Positions 7,440 through 14,210 of a stretch of 19,804 nt of DNA are shown here, piece by piece (the first letter of the stretch is position 1; each line of letters opens with the position of its first letter). Source of the stretch: JACQAI01 sp035507915 (GTDB lineage: Bacteria > Pseudomonadota > Alphaproteobacteria > Elsterales > Elsteraceae); the NCBI GenBank assembly GCA_035507915.1, contig DATJNS010000183.1:1-19804 (forward strand), written 5' to 3'. The translations under genes were made by a program, and so were the position numbers. The notes under the pieces are model-generated. The model did no database searches and was not told the origin of the DNA. It worked only from the letters and a program-made list of their open reading frames with translations.

Positions 7440-7455
7440 TGGCACTGACCGTGCA
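7440..7455 (+). promoter_or_regulatory. Candidate sigma-54 (-24/-12) promoter
   Basis: TGGCACTGACCGTGCA has GG and GC separated by exactly ten bases, as the RpoN promoter consensus (TGGCAC-N5-TTGCA) requires; it departs from the consensus at the first T of TTGCA. It lies 44 bases upstream of the third PAS gene's ATG, a suitable distance. No sigma-54 activator is in the window, so this rests on sequence match alone. Confidence 0.35.
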
Positions 7456-7467
7456 GGGGGCTTCTGG

Positions 7468-7475
7468 GGTAGAAT
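7468..7475 (+). promoter_or_regulatory. Possible -10 element (GGTAGAAT) for PAS paralogue 3
   Basis: GGTAGAAT lies 24 bases before the third PAS ATG. It resembles the GCTAGACT elements at 858-865 (minus strand) and 9871-9878. It is an alternative to the sigma-54 site just upstream; both could be real, or neither. Confidence 0.25.
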
Positions 7476-7499
7476 GCTCCGGGCTGACTGGCGGCGCCG

Positions 7500-8180
7500 A
7501 TGCTGACGACCCAGTTCTTCGCCGATCCGGAGTTCCTCGAGCTCCTTCGCTTCTGGGATGCGAGCCGCGACGGCCGCCCGCTGCCGGCGTGGAGCGGCGA
7601 CGTCGCGGTGATCCCCCGCACGCTGCTGCCCAACCTGGTGGTCGCCGACCTGCGGGGCGAGGCCACCTACGCCTATATCGGCGCCGAGTGCATGCGGCTG
7701 TGGGGCAGCGACACGACCGGCAAGCGGATATTCGCCGACGTGCTCCGGGGCGCGCACCATCGGTATGTGAAGTCGCTGTTCGACGAAACCGTAGCGCGGC
7801 GCGCGCCGCTCTATTCGACCGCGGTCTATCAACCCGACGCCGCGAACTTGATCATGACGGGCCGGCTGCTCACGCCGTTCACGATCGGCGCCTCGGCGGC
7901 ACCCAACGTTCTCCTCACCCTGCAGCTATTCCGGGGCTCGGAGCATCTGTTGAGTCGAGTCGGCGTCAGCGGCATCGTCGACGAGATCCGCCGCGACATG
8001 ATCACCGACGTCGCGGCGCTGTGCGCCCGGCTCGAGGATGCGCGCGCCCGCTACCAGGTCGTGCGCCACACCCATGGCCGGACGCTCGTGCAGGACGTCG
8101 ACACGATCGCGCACGAGCTGAGCGGCGGCGTGCTCGTGCCGCTGCCCTGCCTCGAGGAGCCCGACGCGGTCGACGCTTGA
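7500..8180 (+). CDS. Stand-alone PAS-domain protein, paralogue 3 of 3
   Basis: 226 residues, very similar to paralogues 1 and 2, with MLTTQFFADPEFLELLRFWDASR at the start (given here in part), YAYIGAECMRLWGSD..GK, ARRAPLYSTAVYQPDA, QLFRGSEH, RRDMITDVAALCARLE and the tail LVPLPCLEEPDAVDA. It shares more with paralogue 1 in the middle (WGSDTTGKRI, YQPDA, MTGRL) and with paralogue 2 at the N-terminus, so the order of duplication is not obvious. Its stop is only 31 bases before the selenoprotein ATG, so the two are plausibly cotranscribed. If so, this sensor-like protein and the redox selenoprotein may be expressed together (inference). There is no output domain. Confidence 0.82.
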   Translation: MLTTQFFADPEFLELLRFWDASRDGRPLPAWSGDVAVIPRTLLPNLVVADLRGEATYAYIGAECMRLWGSDTTGKRIFADVLRGAHHRYVKSLFDETVARRAPLYSTAVYQPDAANLIMTGRLLTPFTIGASAAPNVLLTLQLFRGSEHLLSRVGVSGIVDEIRRDMITDVAALCARLEDARARYQVVRHTHGRTLVQDVDTIAHELSGGVLVPLPCLEEPDAVDA

Positions 8181-8211
8181 TGCCTGCCCGCGCCGGCGGT
8201 ACCGTCGGACC

Positions 8212-9864
8212 ATGGCGACCGAGCTCATGAACCCGTGCGGGCTCTACCCGCGTCTCGACAAGCCGTTGGCCAAGCGGCGGAAGCTCTCCGAGATCCGCAC
8301 CGTCGGGCTGTTCGGCAACATGAAGCAGAACGCCGACAAGTTCCTCGACAACGTCGAGCGGCTGATGCGGGCGCGCTGGAAGAACCTCGAGTTCCTCCGC
8401 TTCACCAAGAACTCGAGCGTGCCCGCCAACTTCACTCACGAATTCCTGAACCGTTGTCACGCCGTCGTCGCCGCCTTCGCGGATTGAGGCTCGTGCACGT
8501 CGTGGTGTATCCACGACACCGTCAAGCTCGAAGAGCACGGCATCCCGACGGCGCTCGCCTGCACGGACGAGTTCTTCGCCCTCGCCAAGGCGGAGGCCGA
8601 GTGCTGGGGCCTGCCGGGGCTGGCGCTCACCATCCTGCCCCATCCGGTCGCCAAGCTGCCGCCCGAGCGCATCGCCGAGCTCGCCGAGGGCGCGCTGCCG
8701 GAAATCGCGCACCTGCTCGAGGACGATGCAGAGGCGGTCGCCGCCGAGGGCCGGCTGCGCGACGTGCCGCGCAAGAACCGCCTGCGCTACAACTCGCTGT
8801 TCGAAGGCAACTTCAACGCGCCCGACGCGCCGACGATCATCCGGACGCCGGACAGCTGGGACGCCATCAACCGACTGTTCTACCAGCGCGGCTGGACCGA
8901 TGGACTGCCGGTCGTGCCGCCGACGCCGGATCGCTTCGAGCGCATGATCAAGGAGACCGGCCTCGATCCGGAGACGCCGATCGGCACGGTCGAGCCGCGC
9001 CTCGGGCTCGCCACCGTCGGCAAGGTCGCGATCAACGCCATCATGGCGGGCTGCGAGGCGGCGCACCTGCCGGTCGTGATCGCCGCGACGCGCGCGATGA
9101 TCCAGCCGCAGTTCAATCTGAAGGCGCTGCAGTGCACGACCCATCCCGTCACCGTGCTGACCCTGGTCAACGGCCCGATCGCGCACGAGCTCGATGTCAA
9201 CGCGAGCTACAACTGCATGGGTCAGGGCGTGCTCGCCAACGCGGTGATCGGCCGGGCGATCCGCCTGGTGATGACCAACATCGGCGGCGCCGCGCCCGGC
9301 ATCCTCGACCGCTCGACCCAGGGTTCGCCGGCCAAGTACGCCTTTTGCTTCGCCGAGAACGAGGCCGAGAATCCGTGGACGCCGCTGCATGTCGAGCGGG
9401 GCTTCGCGGCATCCGACAGCACGGTGACGGTGTGCGGCGTCGAAGGACCGCACAACGTCAATGAGCATTTCGGCTCGACGGCGGAGGACGTGCTGCTGAC
9501 GGTCGCCGGCGTCTTGGCGACGCCGGGCTCGAACAACTCCTATCTCGCGGGCGAGAACCTGATCGCGCTCGGACCCGAGCACGCCCACCTGATCGCGCGC
9601 GAAGGCCTCACGAAGGACGACATCAAGCAGTTCATGGTCGACCGCGCGATCATCCCCAGCCATCACATCGGTCCGGGACAGCGCAAGACGTTCCGCGAGC
9701 GCTTGCCCCACCGCGTGATCGGCGCCGACGGCGCCGGCGGCATGCACCTGGCGTCGGCCAAGGAAGACATCATGGTCGTCGTCGCGGGCGGCGCCGGCCG
9801 TCATTCCTCCGTGATGCCGTCCTTCGGCACGACGCGCTCGGTGACGGTGAAGATCGGCGGCTAG
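8212..9864 (+). CDS. UGSC-family selenoprotein with internal Sec (UGA) codon, fused to a long C-terminal domain
   Basis: 550 residues when the in-frame UGA at 8485-8487 is read as selenocysteine (Sec92). The N-terminal part (about 1-185) fits the UGSC family: VGLFGNMKQNADKFLDNVERL, a stretch ending HAVVAAFAD, then U-G-S-C with C95 giving a CxxC-like redox pair, then TSWCIHDT and, further on, WGLPGLALTILPHPVAKL. After the UGA the frame is open for 92 codons up to 8763 with coherent protein and no plausible new start at the junction. It then continues to 9864. The C-terminal part (about 215-550) starts RGWTDGLPVVPPT and contains five cysteines (in AGCEA, LQCTTHP, YNCMGQG, AFCFAE, TVCGVEG). I cannot name that domain. 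A SECIS-like hairpin follows the UGA. The reaction is unknown; a thiol/selenol redox role is inferred from the motif. The ATG has a weak ribosome site. Confidence 0.93.
8485..8517 (+). promoter_or_regulatory. Sec UGA codon and bacterial SECIS-like hairpin
   Basis: After the UGA (8485-8487) comes a perfect seven-pair stem, GTCGTGG (8499-8505) with CCACGAC (8511-8517), closing a five-base loop UGUAU. The loop starts 19 bases after the UGA and has G in its second position. Both match what is known of bacterial SECIS elements, which lie within the coding region just after UGA and present a G at the loop start to SelB. Confidence 0.75.
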
Positions 9865-9870
9865 GTTTGC

Positions 9871-9878
9871 GCTAGACT
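9871..9878 (+). promoter_or_regulatory. Possible -10 element (GCTAGACT) for the MetE-like gene
   Basis: GCTAGACT lies seven bases after the selenoprotein stop and 45 bases before the next ATG. It is identical to the element upstream of the aroE-like gene. No clear -35 is seen, so independent transcription of the downstream gene is only suggested. Confidence 0.28.
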
Positions 9879-9923
9879 GGGGCCCGACCGCCAAACCGGC
9901 GACCACAGCCGCGGGGTGTCGTC

Positions 9924-10976
9924 ATGCCGTCGCCATCCGATCGCCTGCATCTGATCGGCAGCGTGCCGCTGCTCGACGCCGAACAGGTCCTCCGGCGCGT
10001 CGGCGCCGCGCTCGGCCCGTACCTCCGGCGCATCCCCGACGGCGAGACCGGCGCGCGCGGGCGCTGGATCTATTTCCAGCGCAACATGCTCGAAGCGCAT
10101 CCGGCCATGGAGTTCGACACCAAGGCGCCGCCGCTGACGCTCTATCAGTGGGACGGCAAGCTGGTGCGCGAGGCGCCCTATCTGCGCTTCAAGGACGATG
10201 TCGATCTCGACGTGGTGCGCTTCGATACCGGCTACGACCGCGCGGCGCGCGAGTCATATGGCGTGTTCCAGCGCCTGCGCCGCGAGGGTGCCTTGCCGAA
10301 GGACCTGCGCTTCCAGGTCTGCCTGCCGACGCCGATCGCGAGCGCCTGGATGTATGTCAGCCCGCGCTCGCGCGACGAGTATCTGCGGCTCTACGAGCGC
10401 GATCTCTTGGCGGCGCTCGGCCGCATCGTTCGCACGATCCCGGCCGCGGATCTATCGATCCAGATCGACGTCTGCCAGGAGGTGCTGCTGTTCGAGAACT
10501 ACTTCACCGGCCGGCCGGACGACTACCAGGCGCGCATCTTCGCCGAGCTCGCCCGGCTGGGCGATGCGGTGCCGCGCGGCGTCGAGCTCGGCTATCACCT
10601 GTGCTACGGCTCGCCGGCCGACGAGCATCTGGTCCAGCCCAAGGATATGGGCGTCCTGGTCGAGCTGATGAACGGCATCGGCGACGCAGTCCATCGGCCG
10701 ATCGACTTCCTGCACGTGCCGGTGCCCAAGCCGCGCAGCGACGACGCGTATTTCGCGCCGCTGGCCGGCTGGCGCAAGCGACCCGAGACGCGGCTCTATC
10801 TCGGTCTGCTCCATCACGCCGACGAGGCGGGCGACCGCGCGCGCATCGAGGCGGCGCGGCGCGTCGTCGCCGACTTCGGGGTCGCCGGCGAATGCGGCTG
10901 GGGCCGCACCGACCCCGGGCGCCTGCCCGGTCTCTTGGCCGGCCATCGCGCCGCCGCCGAGACGCTGTTCGGCTAG
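9924..10976 (+). CDS. MetE-like (cobalamin-independent methionine synthase fold) protein
   Basis: A 350-residue TIM-barrel protein related to the C-terminal catalytic domain of MetE. The N-terminus HLIGSVPLLDAEQVL..IPDGETG is typical of the short MetE/UROD-superfamily proteins. Two zinc-ligand motifs look kept: HLC (His225, Cys227) and ECGWGR (Cys324). The Glu expected between them is not recognisable; that strand reads DFLHVPV. MetE itself is about 750 residues with two barrels, so this is not a methionine synthase by length. These short homologues may be methyltransferases on unknown thiols. It is in the same orientation as the selenoprotein, 59 bases after it, with GGGGTG as ribosome site. 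A functional link with the selenoprotein is only inferred from position. Its stop lies inside a large inverted repeat. Confidence 0.82.
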   Translation: MPSPSDRLHLIGSVPLLDAEQVLRRVGAALGPYLRRIPDGETGARGRWIYFQRNMLEAHPAMEFDTKAPPLTLYQWDGKLVREAPYLRFKDDVDLDVVRFDTGYDRAARESYGVFQRLRREGALPKDLRFQVCLPTPIASAWMYVSPRSRDEYLRLYERDLLAALGRIVRTIPAADLSIQIDVCQEVLLFENYFTGRPDDYQARIFAELARLGDAVPRGVELGYHLCYGSPADEHLVQPKDMGVLVELMNGIGDAVHRPIDFLHVPVPKPRSDDAYFAPLAGWRKRPETRLYLGLLHHADEAGDRARIEAARRVVADFGVAGECGWGRTDPGRLPGLLAGHRAAAETLFG

Positions 10977-11083
10977 CGCGGCAGGGCGCGTAGCGCCCGC
11001 GAGCGCGAACAAGACTCGCTAGCCCGTGCCACGACCCGCCGCGTCTGCTTTGGTTGGCGCTCGCGGGCTTCGCCCTGCCGCGC
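10976..11083. repeat. Long imperfect inverted repeat between convergent genes
   Basis: The left arm (10976-11010) and right arm (11053-11083) are inverted copies: 13 bases of perfect match (GCGCGGCAGGGCG / CGCCCTGCCGCGC) continue after a small indel into CCCGCGAGCGC / GCGCTCGCGGG and end AAC / GTT. About 42 bases lie between the arms. It exactly fills the space between two convergent stop codons. It may serve as a bidirectional transcription stop or be a dispersed palindromic element of the REP/MITE kind. There is no T-tract. Confidence 0.65.
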
Positions 11084-11401
11084 TCAGCGCCAGACCACCT
11101 CGGGGCCGTAGACCTCGGGGATCTTGGCATCCTGCCCGGCCGGCGAGAACAGCTCCCATTCGATCCCGTTGACGTCGTGATCGCTGGTGAAGCCGCTCGC
11201 CGCGTCGTCCTCGAAGCCGAGATGGCGCAGCTGGCCGGCCCGCTCGGGCAGCTGGTTGATCGAGAAGTTCAGCTGATCGGTGCGGAACAACGCGTATTTG
11301 CCGGGAACCACCGCGGTCGGCGCGGTGCCGAGGCGCCTGGTGTAGTCGGCGATCGACGCCGCGAGGTCGGCGACCGCGAGAGCGATGTGGAAACGGCGCA
11401 C
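11084..11401 (-). CDS. VOC-family (glyoxalase/bleomycin resistance-like) small protein
   Basis: A 105-residue single-domain vicinal-oxygen-chelate protein. It begins RRFHIALAVADLAASIADYTRRL, the usual first beta-alpha unit (shown in part), and later has FRTDQLNFSINQLP, RHLGFE and a closing GIEWELFSPAG. His4 and His in HLGF are candidate metal ligands. The family covers glyoxalases, dioxygenases and resistance proteins, and this one cannot be assigned further. The start is GTG at 11401, because AGGAGGAG lies just upstream and the VOC fold begins there; the longer open frame upstream runs antisense through the regulator gene. It diverges from an MmyB-type regulator, its likely controller. Confidence 0.82.
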   Translation of the reverse strand: MRRFHIALAVADLAASIADYTRRLGTAPTAVVPGKYALFRTDQLNFSINQLPERAGQLRHLGFEDDAASGFTSDHDVNGIEWELFSPAGQDAKIPEVYGPEVVWR

Positions 11402-11406
11402 GGGCT

Positions 11407-11412
11407 CCTCCT
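11407..11412 (-). promoter_or_regulatory. Strong ribosome binding site fixing a GTG start
   Basis: The minus strand reads AGGAGG within GAGGAGGAG, five bases before the GTG at 11401. It selects this start for the VOC protein. Confidence 0.8.
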
Positions 11413-11450
11413 CTCGGGCATGGACGAACCCGACATAGCAGGCTGACGAA

Positions 11451-11484
11451 CCTGGTACCAGAGTGTCAGTTATCCTGGTATCCA
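11451..11484. promoter_or_regulatory. Candidate operator: repeated CCTGGTA boxes between VOC and regulator genes
   Basis: CCTGGTACCAG (11451-11461, containing the perfect palindrome CTGGTACCAG) is followed by CCTGGTATCCA (11474-11484). The boxes are in direct orientation and 23 bases apart, about two helical turns. They lie in the 90-base divergent gap just before the regulator ATG, as expected for a self-regulating XRE/MmyB protein. Binding is inferred. Confidence 0.5.
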
Positions 11485-11491
11485 TTCTGCC

Positions 11492-12340
11492 ATGGCGACC
11501 CGCCCGGAGACCCGACGTCGCGCGCTCGGCGACTTCCTGCGCGCCCAGCGCGCCCGCATCGCCCCGGCCAGCCTCGGCCTGCCGGCCGGACCGCGCCGAC
11601 GCACGCCCGGGCTGCGCCGCGAGGAGATCGCCCAAGCCGCCGGCATGAGCGCAACCTGGTATGCGTGGCTCGAGCAGGGCCGCGACGTCTCCGCCTCGCC
11701 GACCGCGCTGGCGGCGCTCGCCGGCGCGCTGCACCTGACGCCGGCCGAGCGCGCCTATCTGTTCGAGCTCGCCGGGCGGCGCGATCCCGACGGCGCGCCC
11801 GCGACCGACGCCATGGACGTGCCGCCCGCGCTCGCCGCGGCGCTCGCGGCGATCGCCGGCCCCGCCTACCTGCTCGACCGGACCTGGACCGCGCGTGCCT
11901 GGAACGCGCCGGCGGAGCGGCTGTTCGTCGGCTGGCTCGACCGCGCGGGCGCCGATCCCGACGGCGTCGCGCGCAACCTGCTGCGCTACGTGTTCCTCAG
12001 CCCGGTCGCGCGCCGCGTGATCCCCGACTGGGAGAACCGCGCGCGCCGCGTGCTCGCCGAGTTCCGCGCCGACTCGGGCACGCATCTCGACGATCCGGCG
12101 CTGCGCGCGCTGGTCGAGGAGCTGACGCGGCGCAGCGCCCTGTTCGCGCGCTGCTGGCGCGAGCATGCCGTCGTCGAGCGCGCCGGCGGCGAGCGCCGGT
12201 TCGAGCATCCGCGCGACGGCCGGCTGCGCTACGAGCAGATCGCCTTCAGCCTGGCGAGCCGGCCCGACTTCAAGCTCGTGATGCTCGTGCCGACGCCAGC
12301 CGCGCGGCACGCGCCGAAATCCAGGCGCGCCCGCGGCTGA
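11492..12340 (+). CDS. XRE-type helix-turn-helix regulator with MmyB-like ligand-binding domain
   Basis: A 282-residue transcriptional regulator. The N-terminal helix-turn-helix domain (about 8-95) contains LRREEIAQAAGMSATWYAWLE (in part), the signature recognition segment of this family, and LTPAERAYLFELAG at its end. Residues about 108-270 form the MmyB-like PAS-related ligand domain: PAYLLDRTWTARAWNAPAERL, NLLRYVFLSP, FRADSGTH, and EHPRDGRLRYEQIAF near the C-terminus. Family members usually repress themselves and a divergent oxidoreductase. Here the divergent gene is a VOC protein, with CCTGGTA boxes between them. The inducer is unknown; some family members bind fatty-acid-like ligands. 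The length is normal. Confidence 0.92.
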   Translation: MATRPETRRRALGDFLRAQRARIAPASLGLPAGPRRRTPGLRREEIAQAAGMSATWYAWLEQGRDVSASPTALAALAGALHLTPAERAYLFELAGRRDPDGAPATDAMDVPPALAAALAAIAGPAYLLDRTWTARAWNAPAERLFVGWLDRAGADPDGVARNLLRYVFLSPVARRVIPDWENRARRVLAEFRADSGTHLDDPALRALVEELTRRSALFARCWREHAVVERAGGERRFEHPRDGRLRYEQIAFSLASRPDFKLVMLVPTPAARHAPKSRRARG

Positions 12341-12360
12341 GCGCGCGGATCGCCGCGCGC
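12341..12360. terminator. GC-rich hairpin between convergent genes
   Basis: GCGCGCGG-ATCG-CCGCGCGC is a perfect eight-pair stem with a four-base loop, placed exactly between two convergent stop codons. It lacks a T-tract, so it is at most a weak or factor-assisted stop for both strands. Confidence 0.4.
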
Positions 12361-12362
12361 GC

Positions 12363-13391
12363 TCACTCGGCCAGCGCGACCGGGCGGCGCGTCTCGCTGG
12401 AGCGCAGCAGCGCGTCGATCAGACGGTGCACCTTCAGGGCCTCGCGGCCGCTGACCTTGGGCGCGCGCCGCCGGTCGAGCGCGTCGAGAAAATCGGTCAG
12501 CACCGCGCGATGATGGTCGTGCGCGAACGCCATCGGATCGGCGCCGCCGCCGAACCGGCCCTCGCCCTCGAAGCTTTCGGCGCGTCCGTCCTGCCAGAAC
12601 AGGTCGAGCGCGCCGTTGCCGTGCAGCACGGCGGTGCCGCGCGTACCGACGAACTCGAGCCGTTCGGGGAAACCCGGATAGCTCGCGGTCGTCGCGTCGA
12701 TCGTGCCGAGCGCGCCGCCGGCGAACCGCACGCCGGCGCATACCAGGTCCTCGGTCTCCATGCGGTGCAGCGCCGAGGTCGCGGCGAAGCTCGTGACCTC
12801 GGCGATCGGCCCGGCCAGGCTCTGGAACAGGTCGAGCGCGTGGATCGCCTGTGTCAGCAGCACGCCGCCGCCGTCGCGCGCCCTGGTGCCGCGGCCCGGC
12901 TCGTCGTAGTAGCTCTGCGGCCGCCACCAGCGGATCGCCGCCGACGCCGCGGCGATCGCGCCCAGCTCGCCGCCGCGGATCAGCGCCTCGAGACGCAGCG
13001 CGTTGGGCCGGAAGCGCAGCTGCAGCACGATGCCCAGCGTGACGCCGGCGCGCTCGACGAGCTCGACCAGTCGCGTGGCGCGCGCCAGCGTCGCCTCGAC
13101 CGGCTTCTCGAGCAGCACGTGCTTGCCGGCGGCGACCGCGCGCTCGACCACCTCGAGATGCGTGGTCGGCGGGGTCAGCACCATCACGGCCTCGATCGAC
13201 GGATCGGCGAGCAGCGGCTCAAGCGCGTCGGTGACCGGCAGCGCGAAGCGCTCGGCGAAGCGGTCGAGCTTGTCGCGCTCGCGGCTGAACACGCCGGCGA
13301 CCTCGATCCGATCGGCGAGATCGAGCAGGCTCTGGGCGTGCGGCGGGGCCGCCATGCCCGCGCCGATCACCGCGATGCGCCGCCGGGCCAT
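12363..13391 (-). CDS. Gfo/Idh/MocA-family NAD(P)-dependent oxidoreductase
   Basis: A 342-residue oxidoreductase. The N-terminal Rossmann domain (AVIGAGMAAPPHAQSL, about 7-22) is followed by TPPTTH and the family signature EKP (95-97), whose Lys is catalytic. The C-terminal alpha/beta domain has the GGGVLLTQAIHALDL helix carrying the usual catalytic His. Family members oxidise sugars, inositols or similar polyols, or act on dihydrodiols; the substrate cannot be told here. It starts six bases after the stop of the isochorismatase-like gene and forms a two-gene operon with it. The glycine loop is GxGxxxPPH rather than the more common GxGxxGxxH, a mild departure. Confidence 0.9.
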   Translation of the reverse strand: MARRRIAVIGAGMAAPPHAQSLLDLADRIEVAGVFSRERDKLDRFAERFALPVTDALEPLLADPSIEAVMVLTPPTTHLEVVERAVAAGKHVLLEKPVEATLARATRLVELVERAGVTLGIVLQLRFRPNALRLEALIRGGELGAIAAASAAIRWWRPQSYYDEPGRGTRARDGGGVLLTQAIHALDLFQSLAGPIAEVTSFAATSALHRMETEDLVCAGVRFAGGALGTIDATTASYPGFPERLEFVGTRGTAVLHGNGALDLFWQDGRAESFEGEGRFGGGADPMAFAHDHHRAVLTDFLDALDRRRAPKVSGREALKVHRLIDALLRSSETRRPVALAE

Positions 13392-13397
13392 GCCGGC

Positions 13398-14078
13398 TCA
13401 GCCGATCTGGTTCGACTTGAGATAGGTGAGCACGCCCTCGAGCGGCTCGACGTCGCCGAACTTGGCATCGATGTCGAACAGGTTCCATTCGACCGCGCCC
13501 TGGATGCGGTCGCCGACGCACTCGCGCACGATGATCGGGCGGAAGCCGTCGGCGATCGCGTCCTCGACCGTGTTGCGCACGCACGCCGCCGCCGTGACGC
13601 CGGTCACGATCACGGAGTCGACCTGGGCGGCGCGCAGATAGCCGGCGAGGAAGGTGCCGTGGAACGCGCTCGCGCGCTTCTTGACGATCACGAGCTCGTC
13701 CGGCGCCGGCGCGATCCGGTCGTCGATCGCCGCCGCCTCGCTGCCGGTCTTCAGGAGCTCGACCGGAATCTTGTGGTGCCACAGCCCCATGTCGGTGTTG
13801 GGGCCCTCGGTGACGTCGTAGGCGGTCGTGGTGTAGACGACCGGCAGCCCGCGCGCGCGGAACGCCGCGAGCAGCCGCTGGACGCCCGGGATGATGACGT
13901 CCATGCCGTCGCAGCTGAAGGCGTGGCCGGGCCGCGTCCAGGCGTTGGCCAGGTCGATGTTGATCAGCGCCGGCCGCTTGCCGTAGCCGATGCGGCGCTG
14001 AAAGCCGCGCGTCTTGTAGAGCGCGGAGTCGGCGGCGAAGATCTGCGCCAGCGCGGCCTTGATGGCGGCATCGTCCAT
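13398..14078 (-). CDS. Isochorismatase-fold cysteine hydrolase (carbamoylsarcosine amidohydrolase-like)
   Basis: A 226-residue hydrolase with the complete Asp-Lys-Cys triad: Asp42 in INIDLANAW, Lys134 in VIVKKRASAFHGT, and Cys166 in VTGVTAAACVRNTV. The AFHGT and CVRNT context resembles N-carbamoylsarcosine amidohydrolase and maleamate amidohydrolase more than true isochorismatase, so amide or ureido hydrolysis in the cytoplasm is likely. The exact substrate is unknown. The N-terminal YKTRGFQRRIGYGKRPALI is also typical of that branch. A GGGAG ribosome site is present upstream. It is first in a two-gene operon with the Gfo/Idh/MocA oxidoreductase and diverges from the M19 dipeptidase homologue. 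Confidence 0.88.
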   Translation of the reverse strand: MDDAAIKAALAQIFAADSALYKTRGFQRRIGYGKRPALINIDLANAWTRPGHAFSCDGMDVIIPGVQRLLAAFRARGLPVVYTTTAYDVTEGPNTDMGLWHHKIPVELLKTGSEAAAIDDRIAPAPDELVIVKKRASAFHGTFLAGYLRAAQVDSVIVTGVTAAACVRNTVEDAIADGFRPIIVRECVGDRIQGAVEWNLFDIDAKFGDVEPLEGVLTYLKSNQIG

Positions 14079-14210
14079 GGCGATCGGCTCCCGGTGCTGT
14101 CCGCCGCCAGCCTAGCCGGCGCGCGGCGCGCGCGGGAAGCCCGATCGGCGCCGCTGGATCGGCGCGGGCACAGCCCCTAGGCTGCACGCGAGCGGGAGCG
14201 CGAGGATCGC

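Noticed and set aside
8212..8487. A separate 91-residue protein or a nonsense-mutated pseudogene
   Set aside because: The frame continues as coherent protein for 459 codons after the UGA, the junction reads as the UGSC motif, and a SECIS-like hairpin follows. No other damage is seen.
12426..14180. 584-residue plus-strand open frame
   Set aside because: Antisense to the oxidoreductase and isochorismatase-like genes, and without recognisable motifs.
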